Assembly: GCA_025093555.1 (NCBI GenBank)
Contig: JAIWNF010000004.1
Coordinates: 744,001-808,000, forward strand
DNA length: 64,000 nt
From: Circinella umbellata
Lineage: Eukaryota > Mucoromycota > Mucoromycetes > Mucorales > Lichtheimiaceae
Direction of reading: 5' to 3'
Shown: piece by piece, positions 1 to 11,550 of the stretch
Numbering within the stretch: the first letter of the stretch is position 1
How the letters are laid out: each line of letters starts with the position of its first letter
Notes under the pieces: generated by a model
Told to the model about the DNA's origin: nothing
The model's database searches: none
Seen by the model: the letters and a program-made list of their open reading frames with translations, nothing else
Program-made: the position numbers and the translations under genes

Positions 1-1188
1 CCATCCCATTATATCATCCCGAATCACCCATAAAAAGAATAATAGGTATTTAAAACTTTAATTATTTACCTTCGTTGGGAACCAACCATGAACACCTACA
101 ATGACAAATTTTTTGCCTGCAATATCTTCTGGATGTGCTTTCATATCATCAATAAACTTTGAAAATTTAGTATTCACATGTTGTGGTGATTTTTGTGCAA
201 ATAAAGAATTGATGGCTTTTAAGGCTTTGTTAATAAGTGATGTTGAATTATGTTCAGAAGTTTCAGATGGTGGATAAAGTTGAGATTCAATGGTTGGAAC
301 AACAACATTTCTTTTGTTCGATTTGGGTATGACGATTGCTGGTGTATCTGTAGTGGTAGTACTTGTACGTGTTTCGGTTGAAGATGGTTTTTCAATAACA
401 ACACTATCTTGATTGTTATTATTATTACTATTGTTGTTGTTATTACTGTCAGATTGACTAGAGCGAAAGAATGATCTCCAATATGTTCGGTTTTCATTAG
501 TATTGTTATTTGGCTGCTGTTGTTCCTGTTTCTGTTCGTGCTCAGGATCTGTTTTTGTAGTTTCAACAGATGGTTGTATTTCCGGGGTAGTCGTAGAAGT
601 GGCAGATTGAGAAAAGGATGTATCTTTTGAGGGCGATTGTCCTGATACTACTGAATTATAATCATTTTGTTCATTGTCTTCTTTAGTATTAGGTTTCTGT
701 TCTGTCGTTGAGTAACCTAACCAAGACCATAAACCACCTGAAGCAGCCGGGTGATCTTGTGCTGCCAACTTGGTTCCATTCTTTTTGTCACTAGAATCCT
801 CATTGTTATCATCGTTATTATCATTATTATTATTATCGCCACCGTTGTTATTATTTTCGCTTATGGTGTTACTACTGTTGTCCGTTCCATTGCCAGTTGT
901 TGAATCGCCATTAGTATTATTATTCTCGTCCTGTTCCAAATGGTGTTCCTGACTCATTAACTGGGATTGTTTTGTTGATCTCCAAAACCACGATGACGAC
1001 GCTTTACTATCAATAGAAGCTGATCGAGTTTTGTTTCTCTTGGCAGCTAAAGAAGTTACTGAATCGTCGCTTTGGCTATCATTGGAACGTTTATTAACAC
1101 TCTTTTTGTCTTTGTTGTTCCCTTCATTGGGTACTTCTTTTTGTTCCAATGAAACGTTAAGTTCATTTGGTTGTTGCTGTTCTGGCAT
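1..1188 (-). CDS. Putative alpha/beta-hydrolase (lipase-like), N-terminal exon, partial
   Basis: The first exon runs from the ATG at 1188 down to 70 (373 codons, phase 0) and ends at a clean donor (GAAG then GTAAAT at 69-64). The rest of the gene lies beyond the left edge. The first 290 or so residues are low-complexity and rich in Asn, Ser, Thr and Gln, with a long Asn/Asp run, so they are probably disordered. The end of the exon becomes ordered and carries VIVGVHGWFP, which looks like the beta-strand plus HG oxyanion-hole motif of alpha/beta-hydrolases. The nucleophile serine would be in later exons, so the enzyme class is an inference. An upstream in-frame GTG could extend the frame, but the first ATG starts MPEQQQ. 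Substrate and location are unknown. Confidence 0.6.
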
Positions 1189-1640
1189 TGCTTCCTTCCT
1201 CCGTTTCAAAAACGAAGAAGAATAGAATAAAGTAAAAAAAAAAAATACCACTAGTGTTGGGGAAAAAAAAGAGTATAATATAACTAAGAACAGTTAAAGG
1301 AATTGGAAACAGGGTGAAAAGACATGTGATATTACTAAAAAAAATTGAAGCATTTAGCTTTCAGGTCCATTTTTTTTAAAAAAAAATTGTCTCAGGGACA
1401 TGTAAGTGTTTATTTTGTTTCATCAAATCCAGGATGCATATGTAAGTGTCCATTTGTATTTTTATTTATTTATAACAAGTATAGTAAAATAAAGTGAGAA
1501 CATAACGGAATAGTGGTAAATTTAATGTAACAGTTAACTTTACACACACTTTTATTTGGGTATTTTTCGCATTAAACTTTTAATTAGATTTCAGCGGTGA
1601 AGTGGATACCATATATATCACTACTAAGGCCGAATTTTAT
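1189..1640. other. Intergenic spacer upstream of the hydrolase gene
   Basis: This AT-rich spacer holds the presumed promoter of the minus-strand hydrolase gene, including an A/T homopolymer-rich stretch just upstream of its ATG. No convincing open frame or RNA gene is visible. It ends where the left arm of the LINE-derived inverted repeat begins. Confidence 0.6.
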
Positions 1641-2070
1641 TATGTGATGAAATATCTTTAATGGAACCTATCTCAAAGCAACATCAAAAATGATATTACT
1701 ATATTGACGTTAAACACAGCGCTGCTGTTCCCACAAACCTCGTTTGCGCTCGTACTAACTAGTATAATAATGCCTAATGTTCATTTTTGCTTTCTCAAGC
1801 CAAAAAGGATATGTTAATATGCGAAATTTATTATATTCACTTATACATGATTATTACAATTCCAAATACGAGTTTTGGAAAATAGTTTATCTTTTAAATA
1901 CACCTTTGGTCTTCTTCATCTTTTTTTTAATAGTTATTGTGCCTATTTTATGGTTTTTTACTACTAGCAATTATATTATTTTTAAATTTTTCCTTTAGTA
2001 AAAAGATTTATTCAACTTGCACATTGTTTATCATTTTATTTCACCCCTGTTATAATTTCGTACTCTATTT
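1641..2070 (-). repeat. Left arm of 0.42-kb inverted repeat (LINE 3' end, minus orientation)
   Basis: Read on the minus strand, this is the last few codons and the 3' flank of a LINE-like reverse transcriptase frame. It matches 3555-3975 in reverse orientation almost base for base. The differences I see are one 10-nt insertion (near 2049-2058) and a few single-base changes. Both arms end at the same outer sequence (ATTTCATCACATA when read outward), as expected for 3' ends generated by target-primed reverse transcription. Confidence 0.85.
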
Positions 2071-3210
2071 TGTAGCCGTTGAATGCTTGATGAAGAAGAT
2101 GGTTTACTTTTTGGCAGGCGATTAAGAATATAAGATAATGGATCATCAGTTTTGCTTATGTGTCTTTTAAGACGCTTATGCATTTGGGGCCATTGTATAG
2201 AATGTTTTTCGGTGAAGTGTGATGAGAAGCATGTCATACACGTTTTTGGTTTGCCACCAGGAAGCCAACCGATTCTCCATCGTATACAACGGCTTTGCTC
2301 CTTTCTTGTCATTGGAAGCCACATGATGGGGTCAATTCCTAATGTGGTGCGACAAGCTGCAAGTGTTTTGGATCCACTGAGCGCAGTTCTTTTAGAAGAA
2401 AAAATATTATTTTTATGTTGTCTTATTGCTGATTTGAGATCAGATGGTGATGTAGTTTCGGGGTGGTGTTGGATAAGTTGCCATATGGGAGACTGGCATA
2501 ATTTGTTTCAATGACTGGTTGATGGTTGTTGTATAAGTTGATTTTTGAGTAGTTTGAGTAAAGTGTCCTCAGGCAGTAGTTGTTCTCAGTATAGGTAATT
2601 AGCTTGAAGGATATTAGTGCGTTCATACATACTTGGTAGATTTGTAATGTCCCGCATAATTTTTGTTTCTGAGCTTTTATGCGCTCCAAATATTATACGA
2701 ATACATTTATTTTGTAATTGTTTCAACAGTTGAATGTTGGTATTGGTGAGTGTGGTAATGGCTAGGTCATATTCAAGTTTTGGTCTGATGAATTGTGAAT
2801 ATAGTTGAGTTGAAAGAAGTCGAGAGAGTCCGGAAGGGTTAATGCCTATTGAGGAAAGGAGATACACGCTGGTCTCGGCTGAAGCTGCATTCTTTTTTAT
2901 TAGTTGCTTGTTGTCAACGTTGCCGCTATAGTTAATTGGGACACCAGGGTATACGTATAATTTTTTTTTGTGTTGGAATTGGTGTCTCATATAGGTGAAA
3001 ACTTATTGGGGAACGGGGTTTTGTACGATGACACATTTGAGAGGATTCCAACGGAAACCAACTTCATAGCTATATACTTCACATAGTGTTAGGAGATCTT
3101 TTATTTCTGCTGCTGCTCCATTCAAAGCAATATCATCAGCATAGAGAAGACAATTTATTTTCAGAATTGGGATGTTGTTATTGTTTTGTTCTTGGTGCTG
3201 TAGGCGTCAA
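2020..3210 (-). pseudogene. Decayed non-LTR retrotransposon (LINE) reverse transcriptase fragment
   Basis: On the minus strand the frame contains LLYADDIAL at about 3128-3150. This is the catalytic YADD box of reverse transcriptases. It continues to a TAA at about 3004-3006 and resumes in the same frame with YPGVPI and FIRPKLEYD, typical of the thumb region of LINE-type enzymes. After further frameshifts, the C-terminal part has CMTCF followed by H-rich sequence (FTEKHS), a CCHC-like domain typical of these elements, then RHISKTDDPLSYILNRLP. The 5' half, including any endonuclease domain, is missing. With an internal stop and frameshifts it cannot encode an active protein. The family assignment rests on motifs only. 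Confidence 0.82.
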
Positions 3211-3554
3211 GTACAGGACTTTGCGTTAATTTCCACCGAAGGGAGGAAAATTTCTCATAGTAAGGGAATAAATTTTTCGTAGTCAAGGCCAGCTTTTTTT
3301 CATAGGCGGGATTATATTTATCGTGTTTATTTTATTCCGCTGTGCTTCGTCGTGCCATTGCTACCCTGCCCTGCGTACCTTTGCATAAATAATATTTTCC
3401 AATATATAACGACGTTAAAAAAGCCGGTGCTATTGTTTCGTTCTAAATAATTTTCTTTTTGATTCAGTAGTAAAATGATAATGAATTAACCTATTTAACT
3501 TACTAAAAGCACATGATGAATTAAAGATAAAAATATTGTACATTTATATTATAT
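3211..3554. other. Unassigned sequence between LINE fragment and second arm
   Basis: These 344 bases separate the truncated reverse transcriptase frame from the second 3'-end copy. I see no open frame and no clear similarity to the rest of the element. It may be old flanking DNA into which the two copies inserted. Confidence 0.4.
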
Positions 3555-3975
3555 AAATAGAGTACGAGGGGTGAAATAAAATGATAAACGATGTGCAAGT
3601 TGATTAAATCTTTTTACTAAAGGAAAAATTTAAAAATAATATAATTGCTAGTAGTAAAAAACCATAAAATAGGCACAATAACTATTAAAAAAAAAGATGA
3701 AGAAGACCAAAGGTGTATTTAAAAGATAAACTATTTTCCAAAACTCGTATTTGGAATTGTAATAATCATGTATAAGTGAATATAATAAATTTCGCATATT
3801 AACATATCCTTTTTGGCTTGAGAAAGCAAAAATGAACATTAGGCATTATTATACTAGTTAGTACGAGCGCAAACGAGGTTTGTGGGAACAGCAGCGCTGT
3901 GTTTAACGTCAATATAGTAATATCATTTTTGATGTTGCTTTGAGATAGGTTCCATTAAAGATATTTCATCACATA
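3555..3975 (+). repeat. Right arm of inverted repeat (LINE 3' end, plus orientation)
   Basis: This is a second copy of the same LINE 3' end, truncated at its 5' side within the last codons of the reverse transcriptase frame. It is inverted relative to 1641-2070. The near identity of the arms implies that one copy is recent or that gene conversion has occurred. Transcription across both would give RNA able to fold into a stem of more than 400 bp with a loop of about 1.5 kb. Confidence 0.85.
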
Positions 3976-5367
3976 TACAGCGATGGTAATTATGAACGTA
4001 TGTAAACTAACATTCTGAATAATAATATAATATTCACTAGTGTTTGTTTTAATTACCATCACCCTCACACTACATTTTGACTGTTTTTCTCTTTGATCTT
4101 AGAATGGTTGTGCAAATCATATTTGTGTACTATATATACAAGAACATCTGTTGTTGTTGGTAAAATTTATTTCGTAGGTTTACGTATATTGAACATTTGT
4201 TGTCATATTACCTTTTGCTAACTCAAATGATTGCATGTGGATTTGAATGTTAGGTTATCTACTTGTTGTTTTACCTTACTACTGGATTTCTTTTCTTTGT
4301 ATGATTTTTTTTTTGGAGTGGGTGGATGCGGAAAATTGGAGGATACGTCTCTTCAGTCAAACAGCATTCATCAAGTAGATGGTGTGGAAACAATAAGTCT
4401 ACTCACTCAGCATCATCTGCGGGTATCCTAGTTTTTGTGATTAATATGTAATTTTTGTAACACATCAACAAAGGTGGTAAAAGAAACCGACTTGTGTAAA
4501 AAAATATAAAAATAAAAATATGAACCGATGATTGATAAAAATGTTAAGAGTGTTTAATAATGGCTTGATCATGCACTATCTGCAACAGATAATCCGTGCT
4601 GGTGCTAAGAAACAACTGCTACACGTTCCATCTCGTCTTAATAATTGTATAAATCCAAACTCTTCTTTTTTCATTTTCTATTCGGAGGTCATGATTTATC
4701 ATATATTTGTTAATCATGCGAAGTCATTTTTTGATGCTTGCCTGGAAAATAAAAGTTAATACGCAAAAATAGAAATGCAAAATGGTTGGCACGAATTTAT
4801 TCCCCAGACAACGCAAAATCTTTTCATGGGTAACGCAAAATTTATTTTTGTTGTTATTATTAGCACTCCTCTGTATTATTGCTAGTGTTAATCATTACTA
4901 CTTCTATGGTTTTTTTAATCTTCTAATTGATTTTACGTTGATTTTGCTTTTTAAGAAAGCTACCAATCGAAAGGTTTATTCTTTAAAGTAGCAGAAGGTT
5001 TTAAACGAGAATTCTTATATCTAAATTGATGGAGGATATAATCAAGGATTTCGATAATCAAAACAAACCAGTTATATAACCTTGTAATTCTGTTAAAAAG
5101 GTAATAGTCTATTCTTTGTAGGGGACATCTGATTTTCTTTTAATATGATCGCTCTTAAATTAGAAAACAAGCTGGAAATTCTATTGATTGTACAAAAAAT
5201 ATGATTATTTGATTATAGTGCAACCGTAATAAATGTTGATTGAGCATAGTTATTTGATCCAAATATTAAAGTTGAGCTCGTTGACATCAACTTTATTCAT
5301 ATCGGAAGGTAATGTAATTGAAAAAATCTCCTCATTTTGTTGATCCCTGGCATTTTTTTTGTTATTT
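3976..5367. other. Gene-free AT-rich tract
   Basis: No convincing gene is visible. Right after the LINE arm there is a small inverted pair, GATGGTAATTA near 3983 and TAATTACCATC near 4051, which could form a hairpin. Open frames at 4231-4431, 4532-4759 and 4782-4991 are short, lack recognisable domains and have the composition expected of AT-rich noncoding DNA. Confidence 0.5.
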
Positions 5368-5876
5368 GAGGATGGTGATCTTGGTCTAATCAGCCGGAAC
5401 CTGTCCAAGTAAGTACAGGTGCACAGATAGGCGCTGCATTTTGCCCGCTTATTTTCCCTCCCTGTGCTTGCGGCTCTTTTTTTCTTGAGGATGGTGATCT
5501 TGGTCTAATCAGCCGGAACCTGTCCAAGTAAGTACAGGTGCACAGATAGGCGCTGCATTTTGCCCGCTTATTTTCCCTCCCTGTGCTTGCGGCTCTTTTT
5601 TTCTTGAGGATGGTGATCTTGGTCTAATCAGCCGGAACCTGTCCAAGTAAGTACAGGTGCACAGATAGGCGCTGCGTTTTGCCCGCTTATTTTCCCTCCC
5701 TGTGCTTGCGGCTCTTTTTTTCTTGAGGATGGTGATCTTGGTCTAATCAGCCGGAACCTGTCCAAGTAAGTACAGGTGCACAGATAGGCGCTGCGTTTTG
5801 CCCGCTTATTTTCCCTCCCTGTGCTTGCGGCTCTTTTTTTTTGGGGGGGGGATCTTGATCTAATAAGCCGGAACCT
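5368..5876. repeat. 119-bp tandem repeat array (four full copies plus a partial)
   Basis: The units begin GAGGATGGTGATC at 5368, 5487, 5606 and 5725, so the period is 119 bp. A fifth, degenerate partial copy (5843-5876) has a G-run in place of the start. Copies 1 and 2 share GCTGCATTTTGCC and copies 3 and 4 share GCTGCGTTTTGCC, suggesting duplication in pairs. Each unit holds an inverted repeat ACCTGT...ACAGGT around CCAAGTAAGT and is more GC-rich than its surroundings. Because 119 is not a multiple of three, the open minus-strand frame through the last copies changes reading frame at each unit and is unlikely to be a gene. Confidence 0.95.
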
Positions 5877-7763
5877 CATTTACTCTGTGACGTAGCTCAC
5901 TAAACTAAACTTGCTGAATTTGGCGAGTTTGCCATATTTTTTATAGGAAAATAGGATTTATTAATGCCTCTTGTGATTTGTCCCCAAATTTATGGACAAA
6001 GTGCTTGGATGATAGTCTCTGCTCGTATGATAATACAAACAAATTAACTGTTTCTTTTTGCTGTCGGTTATCTGAATGTTTAACAGTTCTTAGAAATCTG
6101 GCACAGAACGCTGTAAGGACTGTATGACAGGAAGCTGGTGCATATCAACAGTGTTATGCTAGAATCAATAAAAATCTACTATTTATTTGTCTTTTTTTAA
6201 AAATTATAAAATAGTATGACTCCCGCATTTTTTTTCTTTTCTTTTTACTTATTTTTGATAGCAATAATAAACGTAAAGCAACAAATAATAGTTCGGTTTT
6301 TATATCATTGTTTAAACAGATTCATCGTACAATAGCGTCAACGTACAATACATAATTTCAAAAATATTAATAGTTTAATGTAGCCTTTAGTTCTCAAAGC
6401 TTGTGCTTCCACGGGCATGGCTTTAAACAATTAGATACCATAAAGAATAAAATATCATCAGGCATAATATTATTGTACATATTAACGATACTATGAAACA
6501 ATTGTCAAACTTAAACACGCAACAGACACTGAGACCTATCATATTATAGTAGTAAAACTTAAATAAAAACACTTTTGCGGGTACAAATACTGTACACTTA
6601 CGCAAAAGTTCGCTGAAGGTAACTATACGTAACCTAGTTCATTATAGTTTTTTCTTCTTCTAGTGAACGTATATATACCTACCACTGAATTATTGTATAT
6701 ACAGAATATAATGTTAATGTAAGCGACGACCTCCTATGGAAATATCATTTTTTTGTTTTTAACACTCCCTTCAAATGAATATTTACCTAACAAGCTTCTA
6801 GACCCATGTAGACCTAAGCTGTAGAAAAAGCGATGTACTTAATAACCAGTAACATCCATTTAACTATCTATATAAGCATCAAAAGTAAATAATCCTCGCT
6901 TACCATACCTTTTTATGGGCCATGCTGTCCGCTTGGATGGCTAACGATAATTATATGTATTGAGAAGGGTGAAATATTTTGGTCATTCTTTATAGAAATT
7001 AAACTGCTGATATTAATGCTGTACGTAGATCACGGTCATTGACACATAAGCGCAGAAAATCTATTATGCTACAGTAATATGTTATTTTCTTTAGATTCAA
7101 CAGGAAAGTTAACATAGCCCGATTACGAAAATTGCTGTTAGTATATTTAAAAACTAATAAAAAGCCCTCCTTTCAAAAATTAAAATTTTAGTTTGCCCAA
7201 TTATGAAAAACTGCATGAAACTTCCTCCATTCTCATTATCATATAAAAATTATTCTCAGTGATATCCAATGGAAGAGCCTGTGTATATGCCCTCCATTTT
7301 TATTATTACGTACAGTCGTTTAATAAAAGAATACTTTTACTCAGTTAATGTCCTTGATGACACTCCTTTGTGAATGCTTTGAGTGAATCGTTTTGAATTT
7401 TTGACTTTTAACATTGTTAGAGCGCCGCACAACATTTCACATTTTATGATAAATATCAAATATGATGTATGACTGACTGTTATTTTCTGGTATATCAATG
7501 TAATATATATATGTTGATAAAGATATGTTTATACAAAGAAAATATAAGATGTTATACAGAGAGAATAGAGATTGTTATATAGTAAAAATCGAAATTGTTT
7601 ATAAAATGAGTTAAAAATGTATGAAAGAAGGATGCGATAAAGATAATAAAGATAATGATAATAATAATAACAATGGAAATTTGATAATGGTGGATAAAAA
7701 ACATGGAGTATGGCTGTTGGAAATAATAACAGTATTATAATGAAAAAAAAAATGCTGAAGTAC
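5877..7763. other. Gene-free AT-rich tract
   Basis: No gene or RNA is recognised across these 1.9 kb. The sequence is AT-rich with scattered simple runs, including a purine-rich (GATAAT)-like stretch near 7636-7670. The part next to 7764 serves as the 3' flank of the following minus-strand gene. Confidence 0.5.
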
Positions 7764-10111
7764 TTAATCTTGAATCTTACGTTTTCGTTTCAAGTTATTT
7801 GATGTAAAATTCAATGAAGAAGGGAGTACAACGGTACTAGCTTTTTTTTCTTTTTGATTTTGGCGGCGTAAACCAACCTCACCTTTTTTACTCATTTGGT
7901 ATCGTGTTAGCAATTGCATAGTTTCTGAAACAATGCCCTATACAATATATCAATGATAATAAGCCATATGCACTCATTCGTCGATACATTCATCCCTACT
8001 GGCTCAGTCAACTGTTTCATAATTACCTTAGCTTGTAACATCAGCTTTATCAATGGAAGGACTTGCGCTGGAAATAATTTTGCTTGCACTGGAATCTCAT
8101 ATTCATCGGATTCCATGACACGACAAATATAACCACGAGGGCAATCTATTAACGACAGTTTCATACGACGATCTAAAACGAACCATGAAATATAAGTATG
8201 AAACCTAGACTGGTATCAAAATTCAAACGTTATTCAATTTAAAAACATTTACTTGTTTGATGGAAGCAGACAAATTGAAGCTTTTGAATAATTTTTTCAT
8301 CGTAGTCAACAAGACTGGCAACGCGGTTCAAAATATCTTTCATTGTTTTGGGACAATGAAGAGCAGTCTCTATAATCTCCTTTTTTGTAGGAATCACATT
8401 ATCACTTCTTCCAACTTCTGAACAACCGTACTCAACATCATCTTTAACTAACAATAAGTCAGGACGAATGCTCTTCTTCTTGTTATCAATTTCATCAGTA
8501 CCAGTGACTTTCCTTTCCTCGTTAACACGTAAAGTCGTTGCCATACATGCTCGGTCCCTAAAACCATATGCCATGAGAGTCATATAACACGTTATTAACA
8601 TTGCTACTTTTAATCCATGTATACATTTGATAGTAAATCAATATACCTTGTTGTGTTAATTCTCAAGTCATCAAAGCACCGATCAAAGTAGCACCAGAAC
8701 TTTGTAACCAAGTCCAGCTCACTGAAGTTGTTGCCCATTACGGCTATTGAGTCATTTACATAATAGCTTAACAGTTGGTTAATTGTCGAAATAACCCAGG
8801 ATTCTTCGAAATGGGTACGAGGATCAAACAGTCCAATTTTCAGTAATTCGTCGACCATCGCGTTTAACATTAATCCATTCAATTTTTGATCATCTGTTTC
8901 ATACTTGTTATTTTCGCAGATAAGATCTGCTGCTTGTTGGAATCGATCTAAAATATCTTGAATATTTTTAGTAATTGATGGCAATGGTCGGGATTCTTCG
9001 TCTATTATTTCTTGTAGTTCACTTTCGCTGAACACATTTTCCCAACAGGAATCGTCCAAGCACATAATATATGAATGCGCAGCACTGAAAAAAAACCAAT
9101 AAAATTAAATATAAGCTTCTGATGGTTATATTACATATAAATCCAAAATTGACAAAAAGCCACTTACTGTTCATGTGTTAATTCTTCGCCGAATTTTAAT
9201 ACAAGATCTTCTACATATCGACCACTGGATAATTTCCACTTCTTTTGTGAACAAAACGATAATGATTTTGATAAGAAAAGCGCTCTTGCTGGTGGATCGA
9301 GAAGATGTGAGTTAGTCTTGCTTGCAGCCTAATGACAAAATATTTGTTATTGTTATCTTCAGTGAGCTATTGTTTTACAAATTAGACCAAAATGCCACTT
9401 ACCGAAGATGATGAGGATGGTGATGACGATAATTGTGAATTTGAATTACTTGAAGGTCGTGACGATGATGGATTTGAACTACCTAATGCTTGTGACGATG
9501 ATGGATTTGAAATGGCTGCGTTTGAAGTAATAGGTATTTGTGATTGTGATGCTATTGATAGCGTTATTATTTACTAGAGACCAATAAAAAGTTCAGCAAT
9601 TCAAAAAATCAATTGAAAATGATTACCTATTTGTAAAACACTATGATCATTGTTATTGTCACCCCCACTTGTTTTATTATTATCGCCAACGTTTGCTGCT
9701 TGATGAGTGATTTTTTCAAGCACACCTTTCAAAATTGGGCTCCAGTCTACTTTCTTCCGATCTTGTTTCTAAAAAAATTTAACGCGAACATGCTTAGTTA
9801 CTTTTTCCTGGATCTGTCAAATAAATATTTAAAAATAAAAGTAATAGGTACCATTGTGACCTTAACTTCCTTTGTAGCACGTCCAAATCTGGTAGTCCAT
9901 ACTTCAATAATATCTCTGGAATCAGTAAGAGACGTATTTTTTATAATGTACTCCTTTTTGTCAATGACAAACTGATGTAATGTTACAGGAGTATTATTAT
10001 TTTTGAGCTCAATTAAATACTCTACGATTTCTATTGTGCCACATTAGTCATATATTACAGCACATGATGTTCTTTATTCAATGTTAGCATACCTTTGTGT
10101 GAATAAGACAT
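7764..10111 (-). CDS. Lineage-restricted protein of Mucorales type, 9 exons, possible PD-(D/E)XK-like core
   Basis: I assembled nine exons: 10111-10093, 10030-9852, 9768-9627, 9551-9403, 9328-9168, 9084-8647, 8557-8253, 8172-8027 and 7937-7764. Every junction is GT-AG with matching phase, and the total is 1713 nt, or 570 residues. Exon 4 encodes a Ser/Asn-rich linker (about 115-163). Then comes KKWKLSSGRYVEDLV, a region starting EHAAHSYIMCLDD and an all-helical stretch. After that come RPDLLLV and EYGCSEVG (about 394-412), and a basic C-terminus (LKRKRK). I recall large Mucorales families with the same order of motifs but no assigned function. The Asp396 and Glu410 spacing resembles PD-(D/E)XK folds, but the expected lysine is not obvious, so nuclease activity is speculative. 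The gene looks intact and sits alone in gene-poor DNA. Confidence 0.75.
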
Positions 10112-11550
10112 GTCAAGAACAGTTAGTAAGAGTTGGTTACCATGACAACGGTTTAAGAAACTGGCACTACTGGCTCATTTTCCTTGATAACAGTGCAAAA
10201 CTGCGCTTTCTATTTTTGATAATCCGCACGCATAATAAAACGCGTTTAAAGTTAGTCTTCTACATATGAACATGACATATAATCTCCATCATCGTTACCA
10301 ATAAAAAAAAATCATAATGCTCACTTACTCTGAAAAATATGTCGTTTAAAAAGTATATTAATAAATGACACATATACCCAGTGGTAGCAGGAGCGAAAAC
10401 ATAGACCGAAACACATTTGACCATAAAAAAGAAAACAAATAGCAGATGAAAAACATTCATCTTATTAGAACAGGATAACCGTGTTAACTATATGTACCAT
10501 ACTGTGTATGATGATGATTATAAAAGTGAGGGAGTGAAAAGAAAATGATGAAAATTATACTCCTCTACCCTATTTATATCTTCTACTATTGGTCAAATTA
10601 TGAAGTTGTATTATGCAATGTTTATATCATTCTTTTGGTCTTCAAGAAAAAAATCTTGACATCATAATTGAAATTTTGACAAAAAAAACTGCATCATCAA
10701 ATTTTAAACAACTAGATCTCATCGATAACTCATTGAAAATAAACGAGACGAGTATCACTGATAGGCAAGAAGCATATTATTATTTTGGATATTTTTTTTA
10801 ATGTGACAATATATACATTTCGTTAAAAGTATTAGTAGAAAGTTTGTTGTAAGTCGTGAGAATTTAAACGTTTATTTTTATTTTACGTATTTTAATTCAC
10901 GGATGGTTTTGTTATTGATGAAAAAAAAAAGAATCATTACGTAGTTTTTATTACTTATACAGAAAATAATTTATCAGTCTAAGAATAATAAGATACAATG
11001 TAAAAGTGCAAGTCCTCGTGACATAAATAAATATCAAACAAGTGATAACATGTCAACGTTTTAGAAGCGAGTAATTTCTAAATGTTTATGAGCATACAGC
11101 TACTACGTAATTGTATAATAAATAAAAGTTATACGCTGAATAATCGAAAAAAATAATAATTGACACTATCTTTGTCCTCAATACATTTTATCAAGGAAAA
11201 AATAATACCAGTAAGAAATGAGGCATTAAAAATATTAACTATTATGTTACATGAGCTACATCTCTTATTTATTCAAAAATAGTTTTACGTAATTGATTTT
11301 ATATAGTACGCCATTATTTTATACGCACGTATTAAGCAAAGCAATGAAAGATATAATGAATTGTTATTATTATTGTTGAGCTGCATCAATATAAAAATTG
11401 TGACATGTCACATGTACGTACTCGTGTTAAACTGTTAGAACATTTTCTACGTCTTTTCAGTTCGATACTTGAATACGTAGATATAAGCAGAGTATAATAG
11501 AAGCATAATAAATGAATTCCGGTTTTAATATTGTTATCAGTCTTTCATCT
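10112..11550. other. Gene-poor spacer upstream of the 9-exon gene
   Basis: It holds the promoter region of the minus-strand gene ending at 10111 and otherwise no recognisable gene. TACGTA occurs near 10886, 10943, 11104, 11287, 11415 and 11476. The short open frames here (for example 10260-10460 and 10613-10801) have no domain and no supporting splice structure. Confidence 0.5.

Noticed and set aside
770..1225. Leucine- and serine-rich plus-strand frames opposite the hydrolase exon
   Set aside because: They are antisense to the Asn/Ser-rich coding sequence, whose codons read as Leu/Ser on the other strand.
5628..5879. Minus-strand open frame through the tandem repeats
   Set aside because: The 119-bp period shifts the reading frame at every unit, so the protein would not be repetitive in a meaningful way; best seen as a by-product of the array.
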